DNA from: Apilactobacillus kunkeei DSM 12361 = ATCC 700308
Lineage (GTDB): Bacteria > Bacillota > Bacilli > Lactobacillales > Lactobacillaceae
DNA: 64,000 nucleotides
Assembly: GCF_001281265.1 (NCBI RefSeq)
Contig: NZ_JXDB01000007.1
Location: forward strand, 1-64,000
Direction: 5' to 3'
Shown: piece by piece, positions 15,842-25,166 of the stretch
Layout of the letters: each line of letters opens with the position of its first letter
How positions within the stretch are numbered: position 1 is the first letter of the stretch
Translations under genes and position numbers: made by a program
The notes under the pieces: generated by a model
The model's database searches: none
Told to the model about the DNA's origin: nothing
What the model saw: the letters and a program-made list of their open reading frames with translations, nothing else

Positions 15842-18103
15842 ATGCCAAATCAAGATTATATCGAGGTTCATAATGCTTTTCAAAACAACTTAAAGCACTT
15901 AGATATCAGCATCAAGAAGCATGCAATTACGGTTTTTACTGGACTATCCGGTGCCGGAAAGTCATCGCTTGTTTTTGATACTATTGCCGCTAACTCTAGA
16001 AGAGAGTTAAACGAAACATTTCCTAGTTTCACGCAACAATACCTACCAAAGTATGGAGCTCCACATGTAGGAAGAATCGACAATCTACCTGTAGCCATTG
16101 TGATTCAACAAAAGAAGGTCGGTAAAAATCCACGATCAACACTTGCTACCTACACTGGAATTTATTCATTATTGAGATTATTATTCTCTAGAATTGGTAA
16201 ACCTTGGGTTGGATACTCAGATACATTTTCATTCAACTTACCTCAAGGGATGTGTGATAAGTGTCAGGGACTAGGTTACATTGATCACATCAATCCAGAT
16301 AAAGTGATTGATTACGATAAGTCATTAAACGAAGGGGCAATTACATTCGTAAGTTTTGGTCCTGGAACATGGCGTTGGAAACGTTATGCATACACTGGCT
16401 TATTCGACAACGATAAGAAGATTAGAGACTATTCTGAAAAAGAATTAAATGATTTATTATATGCACCACAACACCATTTAACTGATGCTCCTAAAGAATG
16501 GAAGAAGTCCATTTTGTATGAAGGTGTCATTCCAAGAATCAAACGTTCAATCATTGAAAGTAAAGAAGGAGAACACCATAAGGAAGCCATTCAAGAAATC
16601 GTTACTAGAACAGCTTGTGATAAGTGTCATGGGACTAAGTTGAGACCAGAGGTTCTTACTTGTAAGATTAATGGCTGTAACATTGCTGATGTCTTACAAA
16701 TGGACTTAAACCACGTCATCGAATTTCTAGATTCAATTGATGAAAAACTAACAGTCGATTTATTGAGAGAACTAACTACCAAGATTCAATCATTAATCGA
16801 TTTAGGTTTAGGTTATTTAACATTGGACAGAAGTACTGACACATTATCCGGTGGGGAAACTCAAAGAATTAAGATTGCTAAGTACATGAATAGTTCATTA
16901 TCTGACATGGTTTACATTTTAGATGAACCAAGTGTTGGATTACATCCAGCGGATATTAAACTAATCAGTCATGCGTTGAGAAAATTAAAGGATAAGGGCA
17001 ACACAGTCCTAGTCGTTGAACATAATCCGGAATTGATTCCAATTGCCGACTACGTTGTCGAAATTGGTCCTAAACCGGGTAAAGATGGTGGAAAGATTAT
17101 GTTCGATGGCAAGTATTCAGACCTGATTAAGAGTGACACCATCACTGGTAAGTTATTACAAGAACCATTGGTATTTAAGAAGGCTAAGGATTTCAATGAC
17201 ACCTTAGATTTAAAGGATGTAAACATTCATAATCTAAAGCATGCCAATGTATCAATCCCATTAAACGCGCAAACAGTTATTTCAGGGGTTGCCGGATCTG
17301 GTAAGAGTTCATTAATCCAAGCGGTTAGGGACAAGCTAAAGACCGGCTACATTGATTTAACTCAAGATGCCGTTGGGGTAAACATTCGTTCAACTCCAGC
17401 TACTTATCTAAATATCCTAGATGATATTAGAAAGTTATTTGGGGATGCTAACAAGGTTTCACGACAACTATTTAGCTACAATGGAAAAGGAAAATGTCCG
17501 TTATGTAAGGGTCGTGGAGTTCAAATTACTAACATGGCATTCATGGATCCTGTTGTTCAAACTTGTGAAAAATGTCATGGAAAACGTTATAGTGACGAAG
17601 CACTACAATACAAACTAAATGGTTTAGACATTGCCGAAGTATTGAATCTATCAATTAAAGAAGCAATTAAGTTCTTCAGTGACATTGCCGAAATCCACGA
17701 TAAGTTAGTTAATATGCAAAAGGTTGGTTTGGATTACCTTTCACTTGGTCAATCACTTGATACATTATCAGGTGGGGAAGTTCAAAGATTAAAACTAGCA
17801 TTACAACTAAACAAGACTGGTACTGTCTACTTGTTAGATGAACCAACAGCCGGTTTGCATATGAAGGATGTATCAATAATGACTAATTTATTCGATGAAT
17901 TAGTGGAAAAGGGTAACACCCTAATCATTGTTGAACATAATTTATCTGTAATTAGTAAGTCAGATTGGATGATTGACGTCGGTCCTAAGGCGGGTCGTTA
18001 CGGTGGTGAAATTCTATATTCAGGAACACCAAAAGATGCTTTAAATGACGCTAAATCAGTCACAGGAAACGCGATGAAAGAATACAACAATGCTCGTAAA
18101 TAA
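15842..18103 (+). CDS. Short UvrA-like ABC ATPase (UvrA paralogue)
   Basis: A 753-residue protein of the UvrA branch of ABC ATPases, about 190 residues shorter than housekeeping UvrA. It has two nucleotide-binding modules: Walker A GLSGAGKSS with signature LSGGETQRI, and GVAGSGKSS with LSGGEVQRL. CxxC pairs are present in CDKCQGLG, CDKCHGTK, CPLCKGRG and CEKCHGKR. The N-terminal module runs from Walker A straight to the CxxC region, so the UvrB-binding domain seems absent. Such paralogues occur in many Gram-positive genomes, some linked to drug tolerance. It is unlikely to replace UvrA in excision repair. Confidence 0.87.
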   Translation: MPNQDYIEVHNAFQNNLKHLDISIKKHAITVFTGLSGAGKSSLVFDTIAANSRRELNETFPSFTQQYLPKYGAPHVGRIDNLPVAIVIQQKKVGKNPRSTLATYTGIYSLLRLLFSRIGKPWVGYSDTFSFNLPQGMCDKCQGLGYIDHINPDKVIDYDKSLNEGAITFVSFGPGTWRWKRYAYTGLFDNDKKIRDYSEKELNDLLYAPQHHLTDAPKEWKKSILYEGVIPRIKRSIIESKEGEHHKEAIQEIVTRTACDKCHGTKLRPEVLTCKINGCNIADVLQMDLNHVIEFLDSIDEKLTVDLLRELTTKIQSLIDLGLGYLTLDRSTDTLSGGETQRIKIAKYMNSSLSDMVYILDEPSVGLHPADIKLISHALRKLKDKGNTVLVVEHNPELIPIADYVVEIGPKPGKDGGKIMFDGKYSDLIKSDTITGKLLQEPLVFKKAKDFNDTLDLKDVNIHNLKHANVSIPLNAQTVISGVAGSGKSSLIQAVRDKLKTGYIDLTQDAVGVNIRSTPATYLNILDDIRKLFGDANKVSRQLFSYNGKGKCPLCKGRGVQITNMAFMDPVVQTCEKCHGKRYSDEALQYKLNGLDIAEVLNLSIKEAIKFFSDIAEIHDKLVNMQKVGLDYLSLGQSLDTLSGGEVQRLKLALQLNKTGTVYLLDEPTAGLHMKDVSIMTNLFDELVEKGNTLIIVEHNLSVISKSDWMIDVGPKAGRYGGEILYSGTPKDALNDAKSVTGNAMKEYNNARK

Positions 18104-18127
18104 AAGACGCTAGGCAGCGTCTTTTTG
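18103..18127 (+). terminator. Terminator of the UvrA-like gene
   Basis: AAAGACGCT and AGCGTCTTT pair with an AGGC loop, followed by TT. Confidence 0.85.
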
Positions 18128-18131
18128 TTTT

Positions 18132-18229
18132 ATACAAATTTATAGCGGTTTTTAGATGATTTCACTGGACAGAAGAGTAGATATGATTATACTTAATAAT
18201 ATTAGTTTGTGTACTATATAAATTTGTAT
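18132..18229. repeat. 13-bp perfect inverted repeat upstream of the asnB operon
   Basis: ATACAAATTTATA (18132-18144) and TATAAATTTGTAT (18217-18229) are exact reverse complements separated by 72 nt. The pair lies between the previous terminator and asnB. It could be a pair of operator half-sites, or one long-range hairpin if transcribed. No function is established. Confidence 0.6.
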
Positions 18230-18351
18230 CATTGGTTAAATTGCTATTTTTATGGCCTAAAATCTAAATATTTTGTTACAATAAAATAAGTACGATTAAA
18301 AAGTAACTAAAAATTATTAATACATTAAAAAAACAAAGGGGAATAAAACTT

Positions 18352-20235
18352 ATGTGTGGATTTTGTGGATATGTAAATCATAAAGATGTGCCTAACGACA
18401 CCATTGAAAAGATGGCTAATCGAATTAAGCATCGTGGACCTGATGATGAAAAGTATTTCCAAGACGATAAGGTATCAATGGGATTCCGTCGTCTATCAAT
18501 TATTGACTTAGCTCATGGTGGCCAACCATTATACAGTAAAGATAAGAAGAAAGTATTAACCTTTAACGGTGAAATTTACAACTACCAAGAAATTAGAGAT
18601 GAATTAATCTCTGAAGGTTGGGAATTTGAAACTGATGTTGACTCAGAAGTTCTAATTCGTGGATACGAAGCATGGGGTCCAAAACTATTGGACAAACTTC
18701 GTGGTATGTACGCATTTGTTATTTATGACAGTGCTAACAACGAAATCTTCGGTGCTCGTGATCATTTCGGAATCAAGCCACTATACTACTACGACGATGG
18801 CGACGCATTTATGTACGGTTCTGAATTAAAAGCATTCTTATCAAACCCTGCATTTAAGAAGGAATTAAACCTAAAACTTCTACCAATTCACTTAAGTTTT
18901 GAATTTATTCCATCAGCAGAAACAATGTTCAAGAACGTTTATAAAGTAATGCCTGGTACTTACTTCATTCACCACATTGATGAAAAGAAGACTGAAACAC
19001 ACAGATATTACAAGTTCAACTACGATCACATTGATGAATCACAAACCGTTGAAGAAGATGCCAAGAAGATTGAAGCAATCGTTAAGGATTCTGTAAAGGC
19101 CCACATGATTGCCGACGTCGAAGTTGGTAGTTTCCTATCAAGTGGGGTTGACTCAAGTTACGTTTTAAATGAAGCTTCAAAATTAAAACCAATTAAGTCA
19201 TTCTCACTTGGATTCAACGATTCTAAGTTTAGTGAATTATCATGGTCAACTGACTTTGCTCAACAAATCGGTCAAAAGAACACACCAATTAAGATTACTG
19301 GTGATGACTACTTTGACTTCCTACCAACTATGATGTACTACATGGATGAACCACTTTCAAATCCATCAGCTATTCAATTATTCTACTTAGCTCAAGGTAC
19401 TAGTAAAGAAGTTAAGGTTGCTCTATCTGGTGAAGGTGCCGATGAATTCTTCGGTGGTTACAACACTTATCTAGAAGCAATTCCTTTTGAAAGATACCAA
19501 AAATATGTTCCTGGATTTATTCGTAGTGCACTAGCTAAGATGGCTACTAAAATGCCTCGTTTCCACGGCCGTCGTTTCTTAATTCGTGGTGCTCAACCAT
19601 TAAGTGAAAGATACTACCGTGTTAACTACGTATACAACTACGATGACAGAAACAAGTTGTTAAAGGATCCATCATTGAACGTTGATTCAGGTGCATACTC
19701 AAAATACATTTTTGATGAAGTAGCTGACAAAGACGAAATGACTCAAATGCAATACTTTGACATCAATGCATGGTTACCATTTGATATTCTACAAAAGGCT
19801 GACCGTATGAGTATGGCTAACTCTCTTGAAGTTAGAACTCCATTGGTTGATAAGAAGGTTGCTGAATTTGCTGCAACTATGCCAATTAAGACTCGTATCA
19901 ACAAAGAAGGTACTAAGATTTCACTTCGTAAGGCAGCTGAACGTGCATTACCTGACAAGGTTGCCATGAAGGAAAAACTTGGTTTCCCATCACCAATCGC
20001 ATCATGGATCAGAGAACCTAAGTTCCATGAAAGAATTGTGAGAGCATTTACTTCTGACGTTGCTGAAAAGTTCTTTAACACTGATGAATTGTTAAGAATT
20101 CTAAAGGAACATGATGAAGGTAAATCAAGCATGCAAAAGATTATGACACCTTACCTATTTATTCTATGGTATGAAGTATACTTCCCAGAAGATACAAATG
20201 CTGATACTATTAAAAAGGTACAACTACAAGCATAA
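18352..20235 (+). CDS. asnB: Glutamine-dependent asparagine synthase-like amidotransferase (probable cross-bridge D-Asp amidase)
   Basis: A 627-residue AsnB-family protein. The N-terminal glutaminase domain starts MCGFCGY with nucleophile Cys2. The synthetase domain has the PPi-loop SSGVDSS at residues 263-269. Enzymes of this family make asparagine, but in lactic acid bacteria some amidate peptidoglycan: Lactococcus AsnH amidates the D-Asp cross-bridge. This gene opens the operon with murE, D-aspartate ligase and aspartate racemase, so the wall role (D-Asp to D-Asn) is the better inference. Free Asn synthesis is the alternative. AAAGGGG precedes the ATG. Confidence 0.85.
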   Translation: MCGFCGYVNHKDVPNDTIEKMANRIKHRGPDDEKYFQDDKVSMGFRRLSIIDLAHGGQPLYSKDKKKVLTFNGEIYNYQEIRDELISEGWEFETDVDSEVLIRGYEAWGPKLLDKLRGMYAFVIYDSANNEIFGARDHFGIKPLYYYDDGDAFMYGSELKAFLSNPAFKKELNLKLLPIHLSFEFIPSAETMFKNVYKVMPGTYFIHHIDEKKTETHRYYKFNYDHIDESQTVEEDAKKIEAIVKDSVKAHMIADVEVGSFLSSGVDSSYVLNEASKLKPIKSFSLGFNDSKFSELSWSTDFAQQIGQKNTPIKITGDDYFDFLPTMMYYMDEPLSNPSAIQLFYLAQGTSKEVKVALSGEGADEFFGGYNTYLEAIPFERYQKYVPGFIRSALAKMATKMPRFHGRRFLIRGAQPLSERYYRVNYVYNYDDRNKLLKDPSLNVDSGAYSKYIFDEVADKDEMTQMQYFDINAWLPFDILQKADRMSMANSLEVRTPLVDKKVAEFAATMPIKTRINKEGTKISLRKAAERALPDKVAMKEKLGFPSPIASWIREPKFHERIVRAFTSDVAEKFFNTDELLRILKEHDEGKSSMQKIMTPYLFILWYEVYFPEDTNADTIKKVQLQA

Positions 20236-20267
20236 TTTTTAAATCTTGATATAAGGAAGTAAAAACA

Positions 20268-21806
20268 ATGGCTCTTGGAATTGATGAAATAAAGACAATA
20301 TTAACTGAACATGGACTAATACAAGAAATTGTATCAGGTGAGGATGTTTCATTTGATGAAGTAACTTACGATTCCAGAAATGTTAAACCAAATACATTGT
20401 TCTTTTGTAAGGGTAACTTCAAACCCGAATACCTATCGATGGCTAAGGAAATGGGTGCAACTGGTTATGTTGCTGAACAAAAGTATGATGAAGGTAATGG
20501 CTTAACTCAAATCATTGTGAATAACGTGCAAAAGGCAATGTCTCTAGTAGGCGCTGCCTTTTACTGCTACCCTCAAAATGATTTGTTTGTTATTGCTTAT
20601 ACCGGGACTAAGGGGAAGACAACATCTTCTTACTTTGCTAAAAGTATTTTAGATAACGCCAATAACAACAAAACAGCATTAATTTCTACAATTGACACTG
20701 TTGTTGGGAATCAACCATCACAACGTTTTAAGTCACATTTAACCACTCCTGAATCATTAGATATTTTTAACTACATGAGACAATCAGTGAATAATGGAAT
20801 GACTAGTCTAGTGATGGAAGTTTCATCACAAGCATACAAAAAGCTGAGAGTTTACGGACTTCATTTTGATGTGGGTATTTTCTTAAATATTTCACCGGAT
20901 CATATTGGTCCAAACGAACATCCAACATTTGCTGACTATCTACATTGCAAGGAACAACTAATGGTTAATTCCACACATTGCATTATTGATGCAGACACAG
21001 ATTACATGTTAGATGTCTATGAAGCAGCTAAAGCAACTACTGACCCAGATAAAATTTACCTATTCAGTAGAAATAAAAAAGAATTTAAAGATGTACAAAT
21101 TGATTTCAATTTCTCAAGCATCTCAGATACAATCGATAGAAATGAAATTAGAGTTGTCGCTAATAGCCAAAAAGCTAAGAAGATGAATGTCGAAGATGAC
21201 TACAAGATTGGTGTCGTTGGAGACTATAACGAAGCTAATGCAATGTCTGCAATTATTGCTTCTGCATTGGATAATGCTAGAGCACAGGATGCCAAAAAAG
21301 GATTGAAAGATGTATTTGTTCCAGGAAGAATGGAATCGTACAAGTCCAATCATAACGGTACAATTTACGTTGATTATGCCCATAACTACGCCAGTATGCA
21401 TGCACTATTAGGATTCTTGAAGAGCAATAACCCTGATGGCAAGGTAATTGTGGTAGTAGGAAGTCCTGGTAATAAGGGACTAGATCGTAGAGAAGGTTTT
21501 GGAAAAGCTTTAACCGAAAGTGCAGATATCGCATTTTTAACTTCTGATGATCCTGCCTTTGAAGATCCAAAAGATATTATTAACGAAATAGATTCTTACA
21601 TTAATCATGATAAAGTTGACGTTCATATTGAACTAGACAGAAAAATGGCTATTAAAAAGGCTATTCACGCCGGTGATAATAATGCTATGATAGTAGTTGC
21701 TGGTAAAGGAAGAGATCCTTACCAAAAAATCAACGGCGTAGATACTCCATACGAAACAGATCCCGTCGTGGTACAAAATGTTTTGAGAGGGATAGATAAT
21801 GAGTAA
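20268..21806 (+). CDS. murE: UDP-MurNAc-L-Ala-D-Glu:L-lysine ligase
   Basis: Adds the third residue to the peptidoglycan stem peptide. The 512-residue Mur ligase has the ATP loop GTKGKTT at residues 113-119 and the central-domain pattern SPDHIGPNEHPTFADY. The substrate motif reads DDPA at 427-430, whereas diaminopimelate-adding enzymes have DNPR. Loss of that Arg indicates L-lysine specificity, which fits the D-Asp ligase next door. It starts 32 nt after asnB and overlaps the next gene by 8 nt, so translational coupling is likely. Confidence 0.93.
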   Translation: MALGIDEIKTILTEHGLIQEIVSGEDVSFDEVTYDSRNVKPNTLFFCKGNFKPEYLSMAKEMGATGYVAEQKYDEGNGLTQIIVNNVQKAMSLVGAAFYCYPQNDLFVIAYTGTKGKTTSSYFAKSILDNANNNKTALISTIDTVVGNQPSQRFKSHLTTPESLDIFNYMRQSVNNGMTSLVMEVSSQAYKKLRVYGLHFDVGIFLNISPDHIGPNEHPTFADYLHCKEQLMVNSTHCIIDADTDYMLDVYEAAKATTDPDKIYLFSRNKKEFKDVQIDFNFSSISDTIDRNEIRVVANSQKAKKMNVEDDYKIGVVGDYNEANAMSAIIASALDNARAQDAKKGLKDVFVPGRMESYKSNHNGTIYVDYAHNYASMHALLGFLKSNNPDGKVIVVVGSPGNKGLDRREGFGKALTESADIAFLTSDDPAFEDPKDIINEIDSYINHDKVDVHIELDRKMAIKKAIHAGDNNAMIVVAGKGRDPYQKINGVDTPYETDPVVVQNVLRGIDNE

Positions 21807-23049
21807 TTTAGAATCTAATTTTACAGTTGTTCTATTAGGTAGTGATTTCAATGCTTATGGAATGGCTCGTTCATTATACGAAAAATACAGAAAACCCGTG
21901 AAGGCATACGCTGAACAAGCACTTGCACCTACACGTTTTACAAAAATTGTTGATTTAACTTTGATTGATGGATTTAGTGAAGATCCAAAATGGATTGAAT
22001 CAATGAAAGAACTTAAGAAGGAATATGCATCACATGAAGAACCAGTTATCTTAATTGGTTGTGGTGATGGTTATGCTGAATTAATTTCAAAACATAAGGA
22101 TGAACTAAAAGACGTTTTTGTTTGCCCATACGTTGATTATGATTTAATCAAGAAATTAAACAGTAAAGAAAACTTCTATAAGTTATGTGAAGAATACGAT
22201 TTGCCATATCCAAAGACAAAGATTATTTCTAAGAAAGACTTTGAAAGTGATGAAAAGATTGAACAACCATTTGGTTATCCAGTCGCATTAAAACCTACCA
22301 ACAGTGTTGAATGGTTGGATGTTCACTTTGAAGGCAGAAAGAAAGCATTCATTATTGAATCACAAGATGAATTTGAAGATATAATTGAAAAGATTTATAC
22401 CAATGGATATACTTCTGATTTGATTCTTCAAGACTTTATCCCTGGTGATGACAGTAACATGCGTACTTTAAATACCTACGTCGACAAGAACCACAAGGTT
22501 AAGATGATGTGTTTAGGTCATCCATTATTGGAAGATCCATCACCAGCAGCTATCGGTAACTACGTAGCAATCCTTCCAGAATATAACGAAAAGCTATATT
22601 CAATGGTTCAAGGATTCTTAGAAAAGATTAATTATGTTGGTTATGCTAACTTCGATATGAAATACGATACTCGAGACAATACTTTCAAACTATTTGAAAT
22701 TAACTTGAGACAAGGTAGAAGTAGTTTCTTCGTTAGTTTAAATGGTTACAACTTAGCTGATTGGGTTGTTAGAGATTATGCATTTGATGACTTATCAGAT
22801 AAGGAAACGGTATACGCTAACGAAAATAAAGATAATCGTTACCTATGGTTAGGTGTTGGCGAACAAGTCTTCAAGAAATATGCTAAGGACAACGCAGATA
22901 AAGAATTTGCTCTTCAATTAATCAAGAAGGGCCAATACGGTACTACTTTCTGGTATAACCGTGACAAGAGCTTTAAGCGTTGGTTATTAGACATTTGGAT
23001 TAAGCATAACTACGCAAAGAACTTCAAACGTTACTTTAGCGAAAAATAG
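21799..23049 (+). CDS. asl: D-aspartate ligase (AslFm-like, ATP-grasp)
   Basis: A 416-residue ATP-grasp carboxylate-amine ligase resembling Enterococcus faecium AslFm, which links the beta-carboxylate of D-Asp to the Lys side chain of UDP-MurNAc-pentapeptide. Visible ATP-grasp elements are the FGYPVALKPTNS Lys segment, LILQDFIPGDD, and the Mg-binding FEINLRQGRSSFF near residue 300. The ATG lies inside the murE end and ATAATGAG overlaps the murE stop. Its partner genes, a Lys-type murE upstream and an Asp racemase downstream, support the function strongly. Confidence 0.9.
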   Translation: MSNLESNFTVVLLGSDFNAYGMARSLYEKYRKPVKAYAEQALAPTRFTKIVDLTLIDGFSEDPKWIESMKELKKEYASHEEPVILIGCGDGYAELISKHKDELKDVFVCPYVDYDLIKKLNSKENFYKLCEEYDLPYPKTKIISKKDFESDEKIEQPFGYPVALKPTNSVEWLDVHFEGRKKAFIIESQDEFEDIIEKIYTNGYTSDLILQDFIPGDDSNMRTLNTYVDKNHKVKMMCLGHPLLEDPSPAAIGNYVAILPEYNEKLYSMVQGFLEKINYVGYANFDMKYDTRDNTFKLFEINLRQGRSSFFVSLNGYNLADWVVRDYAFDDLSDKETVYANENKDNRYLWLGVGEQVFKKYAKDNADKEFALQLIKKGQYGTTFWYNRDKSFKRWLLDIWIKHNYAKNFKRYFSEK

Positions 23050-23059
23050 GGATGATAAA

Positions 23060-23779
23060 ATGAGACATTTCTTTTCAATTATTGGTGGAATGGGAACAGA
23101 AGCTACCGAAAGTTACATTCATTTATTGAATCAACGAACGCCAGCTAGTAATGATCAGGAATATTTAAATTATATCCTTGTAAATCATGCGACTGTCCCA
23201 GACAGAACCAATTACATTTTAGACAACACTAAACCAAACCCATTGATTCCGTTAAAGGAAGACATTAAGCAACAATCACAATTAAATCCTGATTTCTTTG
23301 TGATTCCATGTAACACTGCTCATTTCTTCTTTGATGAATTACAGTCAGCAACTAACGTGCCAATTTTGCATATGCCAAAAGAAGCCGTTGCTGAAATCAG
23401 TAATTTGTATCCTAATGCTAAAAGAATCGGTTTGATTGCTACCAAAGGGACCATTTTCGATGGTATTTATGATACAGAAGTGCAAAACGCTGGTTATGAA
23501 ATTGTAAAACCAACTGAACATATTCAGGAAGAAACGATGGATTTGATATACAAATATGTCAAAGAACAAAATAAGGTTAATAAAGAACTATATCATCACA
23601 TCTTGGATGAAATGAAAAACGAGATGGACTGTGATGTAATCATCTTGGGATGTACTGAATTATCTGTGGCTGAAGAACGTGCTTCAGATCACGATTACCC
23701 AGTGATTGATGCTCAATCTGTTTTAGTTGATCGTTCAATTGAATTAGCTTTAAAGAACAGAGAAAAAGACATCGAATAA
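23060..23779 (+). CDS. racD: Aspartate racemase
   Basis: Interconverts L- and D-aspartate without a cofactor and would supply the ligase upstream. The 239-residue Asp/Glu racemase family protein has the N-terminal GGMGTEAT and the two catalytic cysteines, Cys84 in IPCNTAHF and Cys198 in LGCTEL. It follows the ligase gene by 10 nt. The last codons form the left arm of the terminator and the TAA stop is its loop. Glutamate racemase (murI) is less likely because of the operon partners. Confidence 0.92.
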   Translation: MRHFFSIIGGMGTEATESYIHLLNQRTPASNDQEYLNYILVNHATVPDRTNYILDNTKPNPLIPLKEDIKQQSQLNPDFFVIPCNTAHFFFDELQSATNVPILHMPKEAVAEISNLYPNAKRIGLIATKGTIFDGIYDTEVQNAGYEIVKPTEHIQEETMDLIYKYVKEQNKVNKELYHHILDEMKNEMDCDVIILGCTELSVAEERASDHDYPVIDAQSVLVDRSIELALKNREKDIE

Positions 23780-23796
23780 TTCGATGTCTTTTTTTA
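23763..23796. terminator. Bidirectional terminator with racD stop codon as loop
   Basis: AAAAAGACATCGAA (23763-23776) and TTCGATGTCTTTTT (23780-23793) are perfectly complementary. The three loop bases TAA are the racD stop codon. The reverse-strand gene stops at 23794-23796, immediately beside it. Confidence 0.93.
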
Positions 23797-24132
23797 TATT
23801 ACATTATAGATGGTGATGCCAATCAAAGCGATGATGACTATGATTAGGCCAATCACATTGAAATTAATAAGGTGATTTTGTTGTTTGTTTGTATAGTTTA
23901 ATTCTGTTAGACCACCAAGTAGGATGGCTAATACATCAGCAAATATTGCGGTGTAGAAGCGATGATCCGAAACTCGAATGGTGATAACGATTTGCGTAAT
24001 CAGTATTAATATATATATTACTCGACTAGCAATTAACCATTGGATGATTCTCTTAACGGAGACCCTGGTGATACCAATTATGGTTACTGCTATATAAATA
24101 AATAACATTATTAGTGTTAAGCTAGCCCACAT
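23794..24132 (-). CDS. YisL-like (DUF1516) membrane protein
   Basis: A 112-residue protein made of four hydrophobic helices, resembling the YisL/UPF0344 (DUF1516) family of unknown function. The order is a helix from residue 3, RVSVKRIIQWLIASRV with its cationic turn, two more helices, a polar stretch LTELNYTNKQQNH, and a last helix at the C-terminus. AGGAGGAG precedes the ATG. It is a single gene convergent with racD. Confidence 0.75.
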   Translation of the reverse strand: MWASLTLIMLFIYIAVTIIGITRVSVKRIIQWLIASRVIYILILITQIVITIRVSDHRFYTAIFADVLAILLGGLTELNYTNKQQNHLINFNVIGLIIVIIALIGITIYNVI

Positions 24133-24180
24133 AACATCTCCTCCTGATAGTTATTTTATCATAAATAATCATAATAAAAC

Positions 24181-24208
24181 TTGAATTAAAATATTAGAGT
24201 GATAGAAT
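24181..24208 (+). promoter_or_regulatory. Promoter of the hydroxyacid dehydrogenase gene
   Basis: TTGAAT (24181-24186), a 16-nt spacer and TAGAAT (24203-24208) upstream of a strong AAAGGAGG ribosome site. Confidence 0.65.
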
Positions 24209-24236
24209 GACTACAACGTTAAAGGAGGTATGCTTT

Positions 24237-25166
24237 ATGACAAGAAAAATTGGTATTATTGGAGACGGGAACGTTGGTGCAGCGGTAGCTCATCATATTG
24301 TCGTTTCAGGAATTGCAGATGATTTGGTCATGATTGATCACAACGATGCAAAGGTGAATTCAGATGCATTAGACTTTAGAGATGCAATGTCTAATCTTAA
24401 GTTCCATACAAACATTGAAGTTAATAACTACGCCAGTTTAGCTGATGCAGACGTTATTATTTCAGCGGTGGGTCACATGGAATTAATTAATGCTAATAAG
24501 GATAAACATGACCGTTTTGCTGAGTTAACAGCTAACGTTGAAGAAGTAAAAGATGTTGCAAAACACATTAAAGAGTCAGGTTTCCATGGGATTATTATTG
24601 TAATTACTAATCCAAACGATGTCATTACCTACCTATATCAATGCGAAACAGGTTTTGCTAAAGAACGTGTTATCGGAACTGGGACACTTCTAGATTCCGC
24701 TCGAATGAAGAGGGCAGTTGCTGCTAAACTTAACATTGATCCTCGCTCAGTAATTGGTTACAACCTAGGTGAACATGGTAATTCTCAATTTACTGCATGG
24801 TCAACAGTCCAAGTATTTGATAAGAGTATTTTCGAATATGCAGAAAAATATAATATTGATTTAGATGAAATCGATAATGATGCTCGTATGGGTGGATTTA
24901 CGGTTCATAGCGGTAAGGGATACACTAATTTTGCTATTTCAGCATCAGCTGTTAAGTTAGCTGAAATTGTATTACAAGATGCTAAAACAGAATTAGCTGT
25001 CTCGAATTACCGCGAAGAATACGGTACATACCTATCTTATCCAGCAATTATTGGAAGAAATGGAATTGAAAAACAAATCGATTTAGATCTTCCTGAAAAG
25101 GAACAAAAACAACTACAAGCTTCAGCAAATTATATTAATCAAAAAACTCGCGAAATCACTGATTAA
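24237..25166 (+). CDS. hicD: L-2-hydroxyisocaproate (L-lactate-like) dehydrogenase
   Basis: A 309-residue NAD-dependent L-2-hydroxyacid dehydrogenase of the LDH/MDH superfamily. The NAD fold begins GIIGDGNVGAAVA. IGTGTLLDSARM and the catalytic-His segment GEHGNSQ are intact. The IGTGTLLD wording and sequence style resemble L-HicDH of lactobacilli, which reduces branched 2-keto acids and regenerates NAD. An ordinary L-lactate dehydrogenase is the alternative. The ATG at 24237 follows AAAGGAGG; the frame is open 30 nt upstream but without a ribosome site. A 22-bp palindrome spans its stop codon. Confidence 0.88.
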   Translation: MTRKIGIIGDGNVGAAVAHHIVVSGIADDLVMIDHNDAKVNSDALDFRDAMSNLKFHTNIEVNNYASLADADVIISAVGHMELINANKDKHDRFAELTANVEEVKDVAKHIKESGFHGIIIVITNPNDVITYLYQCETGFAKERVIGTGTLLDSARMKRAVAAKLNIDPRSVIGYNLGEHGNSQFTAWSTVQVFDKSIFEYAEKYNIDLDEIDNDARMGGFTVHSGKGYTNFAISASAVKLAEIVLQDAKTELAVSNYREEYGTYLSYPAIIGRNGIEKQIDLDLPEKEQKQLQASANYINQKTREITD

